From Cacajao melanocephalus (taxonomy: Eukaryota; Chordata; Mammalia; Primates; Pitheciidae), in assembly GCA_963573385.1 (NCBI GenBank), contig CAUYLG010038484.1, forward strand, positions 140,149-204,148: 64,000 bases of DNA, read 5' to 3'. Shown here one piece after another: positions 60,776 to 64,000 of the stretch (positions within the stretch are counted from its first letter, which is position 1; every line of letters begins with the position of its first letter). The notes beneath the pieces were generated by a model that made no database searches, was not told the origin of the DNA, and saw only the letters and a list, made by a program, of their open reading frames with translations. Both the position numbers and the translations under genes were made by a program.

Positions 60776-61778
60776 TAATACCAATCCTTCACAAACTCTT
60801 CCAAAAAAAACATACAATAAGGTGGAACGCTTCCCAACTCATCCCATAAGGCTAGTATTACCCTGATGCCAAAACCAGACCAAAGGTACCACGGACGCAC
60901 ACACACACACACAAACCCTGCAGTACAATATCCCTTACGAATATGGAGGCAAAAATCCTTCACAAAATACTAGGAAACTAAATTCAGCAACCTATAAAAA
61001 GGATTACATACCATGACTAAGTGAGGTTTATTCTAGGAATACAAGGTTGTTCAAAATTTAAAAGCAATCAATGTAATAAACCATATTAGTAGAACAAAAG
61101 GCAAAAACAGCATGATCATCTGAATACATGCAGAAAAAGCATTTGACAACATTTAGAACCCTTTCATGAAAATACACTAAACAAAATCAGAAAGAAGGGA
61201 AACTTCCTCAACCTAGTAAGAATTACAAAAAAAAAAAAAAAAAAAAACCCACAGCTAACATTGTACTTATGCTGAAAGAAAAAATGCTTTCTCCCTAAGA
61301 TCATGGACAAGATGAGAATGACATAGATCTTGCCACATCTATTCAAAATTGTATTCTAGCCAAGGCAATCAGGCAAGAATGAGAAATAAAAGACATCCAG
61401 ATTGGAAAGGAAGTAAAATTATTTTTATTCACAGATGACATGATTATGTATATAGAATATTCTAAGTAATCCACCACCACAAAAACAAATACTAAAATTA
61501 ACGAATGAGTGTAGCTAGGTGCAGGATATAAGATAAATATACAAAGATTCATTGTATTTCTATATACCAGCAATGAATAATCTGAAAATGAAATTAAGAA
61601 TATGATTCTATATATAATAGCATCAAGAAGAATAAACTAGGAATAAACGTAACAAAATAATTGCAAGATTTTTATACCAAAAACTACAAAACATTGTTGA
61701 AAAAAATAAAGAAGACGTAAATAAATAGAAAAATATATTGTGTTTATGGATCCAAAGATTTAAAATTGTTAAGATGGC
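60776..61778 (+). mobile_element. Old L1 ORF2 reverse transcriptase fragment, sense
   Basis: Contains aggctagtattaccctgatg, ccatattagtagaacaaaag and attcacagatgacatgatta (the reverse transcriptase region). An A20 run interrupts it. It is upstream ORF2 sequence placed downstream of an ORF2 3' end, so it belongs to another insertion or a rearrangement. Confidence 0.8.
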
Positions 61779-61779
61779 A

Positions 61780-62503
61780 ATACAAGGAGATATTGTGGGT
61801 TTGCTTCCAAAACACCACAGTAAAGCAAATATTGCCATAAATCAAGTCACAGAAGTTTTTTGTTTTCTCAGTGCATATAAAAGTTGTGCTTATAATCTAA
61901 CCTACTAAGTGTGCAATAACATGTTTAAAAACACAATGTACAGGACTTAATTAAAAATACTTTGCTAGAAAATGTTAATAATTATCAGAGCGCAGCAAGC
62001 TGCATTTTTTTGTTGGTTGAGGGTCTTACCTTGATGTTGATGGCCAGTGACTGATCAGGGTGGTAATTGCTCAAGATTGGGGTGTCTGTGGCATTTTCTT
62101 AAAATAAGACAACAATGAAGCTTGCTGCATTGATTGACTCTTCGTTTTCATGAAAGATACCTCTGTAGCATGCAATGCTGTCTGACAGCATTTTACCCAC
62201 AGAACTTCTTTCAAAATTGAAGTCAATCCTCTCATATCCTGCCACTGCTGCATCAACTAAGTTTACATAGTATTCTAAATCTTTTGTTGGCATTTCAACA
62301 GTTTCACAGCATTTTCACCAGTAATAGATTCCATCTCAAGAAACCACTTTATTTGCTTCTCCTTAAGAAGCAACTCCGCATTCATCCAAGCTTTATTATG
62401 AGATTGCAGCAATTTAGTCAGATCTTCAGGCTCCACTTCTAATTCCAATTCTAGTTCTCTTGCTGCTTCCACTATGTCTTCAGTGACTTCCTCCACTGAA
62501 GTC
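61780..62503 (-). mobile_element. Tigger1 DNA transposon fragment
   Basis: ggagatattgtgggtttgct and tgactgatcagggtggtaat are Tigger1-end sequence. The piece stops at ctccactgaagtc where an antisense L1 begins. About 720 bp remain of a roughly 2.4-kb element. Confidence 0.85.
62071..62496 (-). pseudogene. Tigger1 transposase remnant (C-terminal part)
   Basis: Minus-strand frames read ARELELELEVEPEDLTKLLQ and [19 protein letters not shown], then, after a frame change, [20 protein letters not shown] and [11 protein letters not shown]. This is the C-terminal end of a pogo-type transposase, also seen in the domesticated TIGD1. The N-terminal DNA-binding and DDE domains are absent, and the frame shift shows it is dead. 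Confidence 0.82.
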
Positions 62504-62511
62504 TTTTACTT

Positions 62512-63740
62512 TTTCAGTTTCAACTTTTAGATATGAGGGTACATGTACAGTAAGCTTAGTACCCAATAGGTAGCTTTTCAACCCACACCCCCCTCTGCCT
62601 CTCTATTCTAGTAGTCTGCAGTGTCTGTTGTTCCCATGTTTATGTCCATGTGTGCTTAGTGTTTACCTCTCACTTGTAAGTATTCACATGCAATATTTGG
62701 TTTTCTCCTCTTACATTAATTCACTTAGGTTTATGGCCTTCAGCTCCACCCATGTTGCTGTAAAGGACATGATTTCATTCTTTTTATGGCTGTATAGTAT
62801 TCCATGGTGTATATGTACCACATTTTCTTAATCCAATCGACTATTGATGGGCACTTACGTTGAGTCCAGGTCTTTGCTATGTGAATAGTGTGGTGATGAA
62901 CATATGAGTGCATGTGTATTTTGGTAGAATGATCTATTTTCCTTTGGGTATATACCCAGTAATGGGATTGCTGAGTTGAATAGTAGCTCTATTTTAAGTT
63001 ATTTGAGAAATCTCCAAGTGGCTTTCCACAATGACTGAGCTAATTTACATTCCCACCAACAATGTATAAGCATTACTTTTTCTCTGCGTCTTCACTAGTA
63101 TCTGTTATTTTATGACTTTTTAATGATAGCCTTTCTGACTGGTGTAAGATGGTATCTCAATGTGGTCTTGATTTGCATTTCTCTGATGATTAGCAATGAT
63201 GAACATTTTTCCATATTTTGCTGGCTGCTCAGATGTCTTCTTTTGAGAACTGTCTGTTCATGTCCTTTGCCCATTTTCTAATGGGATGATTTGGTTTTTG
63301 CTTGTTCAATTGTTTAAGTTCCTTATAAGTCGTGGATATTAGGCCTTTGTTATATGCATAGTTTGCAAATATTTTTTCCCATTCTATAGGTTGATAGAAT
63401 AGTTTACTCTATTGATAGTTTATTTTGTTGTATAGAAGCTCTTTAGTTAAATTAGTTTCCACTTCTCAATTTATGTTTTTGTTTCAGTTGCTTTTGAGGA
63501 AAACCAAAAATTATTTGCCAAGGCTGGTGTTGAGAAGGGCATTTTTCCCAAATTATCTACTAGGATTTTTATGTTTGAGAGCTTACATTTAAACTGCTAA
63601 TCCATCTTGAGTTAATTTTTGTATATGGTGAAAGGCAAGGATCCAGTTTCATTCTTCTGCTAGCTAGTTATCTCAGCACCATTTATAGAATAGGGAGTCC
63701 TTTCCCCATTGCTTTTGTCCGCCTTGTAGAAGATCAGATC
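62512..63740 (-). mobile_element. L1 3' portion (antisense)
   Basis: gatatgagggtacatgtaca, tatagtattccatggtgtat and ttaggcctttgttatatgca are L1 3' UTR and ORF2 C-terminal sequence on the minus strand. It interrupts the Tigger1 copy. Confidence 0.9.
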
Positions 63741-63742
63741 CT

Positions 63743-63890
63743 ACTGAAATTATTCCATAAAACTTGAAGAGGAGGGGCTCCTGCCTAACTCATTCTATGA
63801 AGCCAGCATCAGCCTGATACCAAAATCTGGCAGAGACGAAATGAAAACAGAAAACTTCAGGCCAATATCTCTGATTAACATAGTAGAACA
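63743..63890 (+). mobile_element. L1 ORF2 fragment in sense, inverted 5' end of the same L1
   Basis: ctattctatgaa-type sequence at about 63790, then agcctgataccaaaatctgg and cttcaggccaatatctctga, is reverse transcriptase region on the plus strand. It adjoins the antisense piece as in a twin-primed insertion. Confidence 0.8.
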
Positions 63891-63895
63891 AGAAT

Positions 63896-64000
63896 CCTGT
63901 TCTCTCTCCCTCTTTTTCTTCCTCTTTCTTTCTCTCATACATTCTTTTTCTTTCTTTCTTTCACTCTCACTTTCTTTCCTCTCTTTTTCTTTCTTTCAAA
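63896..64000. repeat. (TTTC/TCTC)n pyrimidine microsatellite
   Basis: Nearly pure C/T sequence with CTTT and CTCT units runs to the window edge. Confidence 0.95.

Overview
The window is nuclear DNA of a primate, most likely human. It carries many Alu, L1, MIR, L2 and MaLR-LTR copies and one intron-rich protein-coding gene whose peptides match the angiomotin family. From the peptide sequence the gene is AMOTL1 (angiomotin-like 1, also called JEAP), read on the + strand; in human it lies at 11q21 (locus from memory, not checked here).

Layout. Positions 1-13746 appear to be intron; I recognise no AMOTL1 exon there. The region holds a rearranged L1, two Alus, a MaLR LTR, a hAT-type MITE and several MIR/L2 copies. 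Seven coding exons follow: 13747-13892, 17588-17737, 23465-23655, 28988-29113, 30166-30392, 33245-33520 and 34618-34724. All have canonical AG/GT borders and their phases fit end to end. Together they encode 406 complete codons plus part of one. If the protein has the 956 residues known for human AMOTL1, these are residues 551-956: the coiled-coil angiomotin C-terminal domain, a Ser/Thr/Pro-rich tail, and a terminal PDZ-binding motif (EVLI). The YAP-binding PPxY motifs and the known LATS site of the family are N-terminal and lie left of the window. The 3' UTR is about 5.8 kb and ends near 40550, just after an AATAAA at 40527.

From 40550 to 64000 I see no gene. This part is a repeat landscape: MIR and L2 relics, a truncated Alu, a solo THE1/MST-type LTR with an intact 5-bp duplication, and a 4.6-kb antisense L1 invaded by a younger L1 tail and an Alu. 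It ends with old L1 pieces, a Tigger1 DNA transposon with transposase remnants, and another L1 with an internal inversion that runs into a pyrimidine microsatellite at the window edge.

The most unusual single object is a near-perfect 29-bp inverted repeat with a 7-nt loop (36876-36940) in the AMOTL1 3' UTR. It would form a long RNA hairpin in the mature message. Other points worth following are a LATS-type HxRxxS motif and an LC8-type TQT motif in the C-terminal tail, a Pumilio-type element abutting the poly(A) signal, and opposite-strand Alus flanking the AMOTL1 exons. I found no wholly new multi-gene system.
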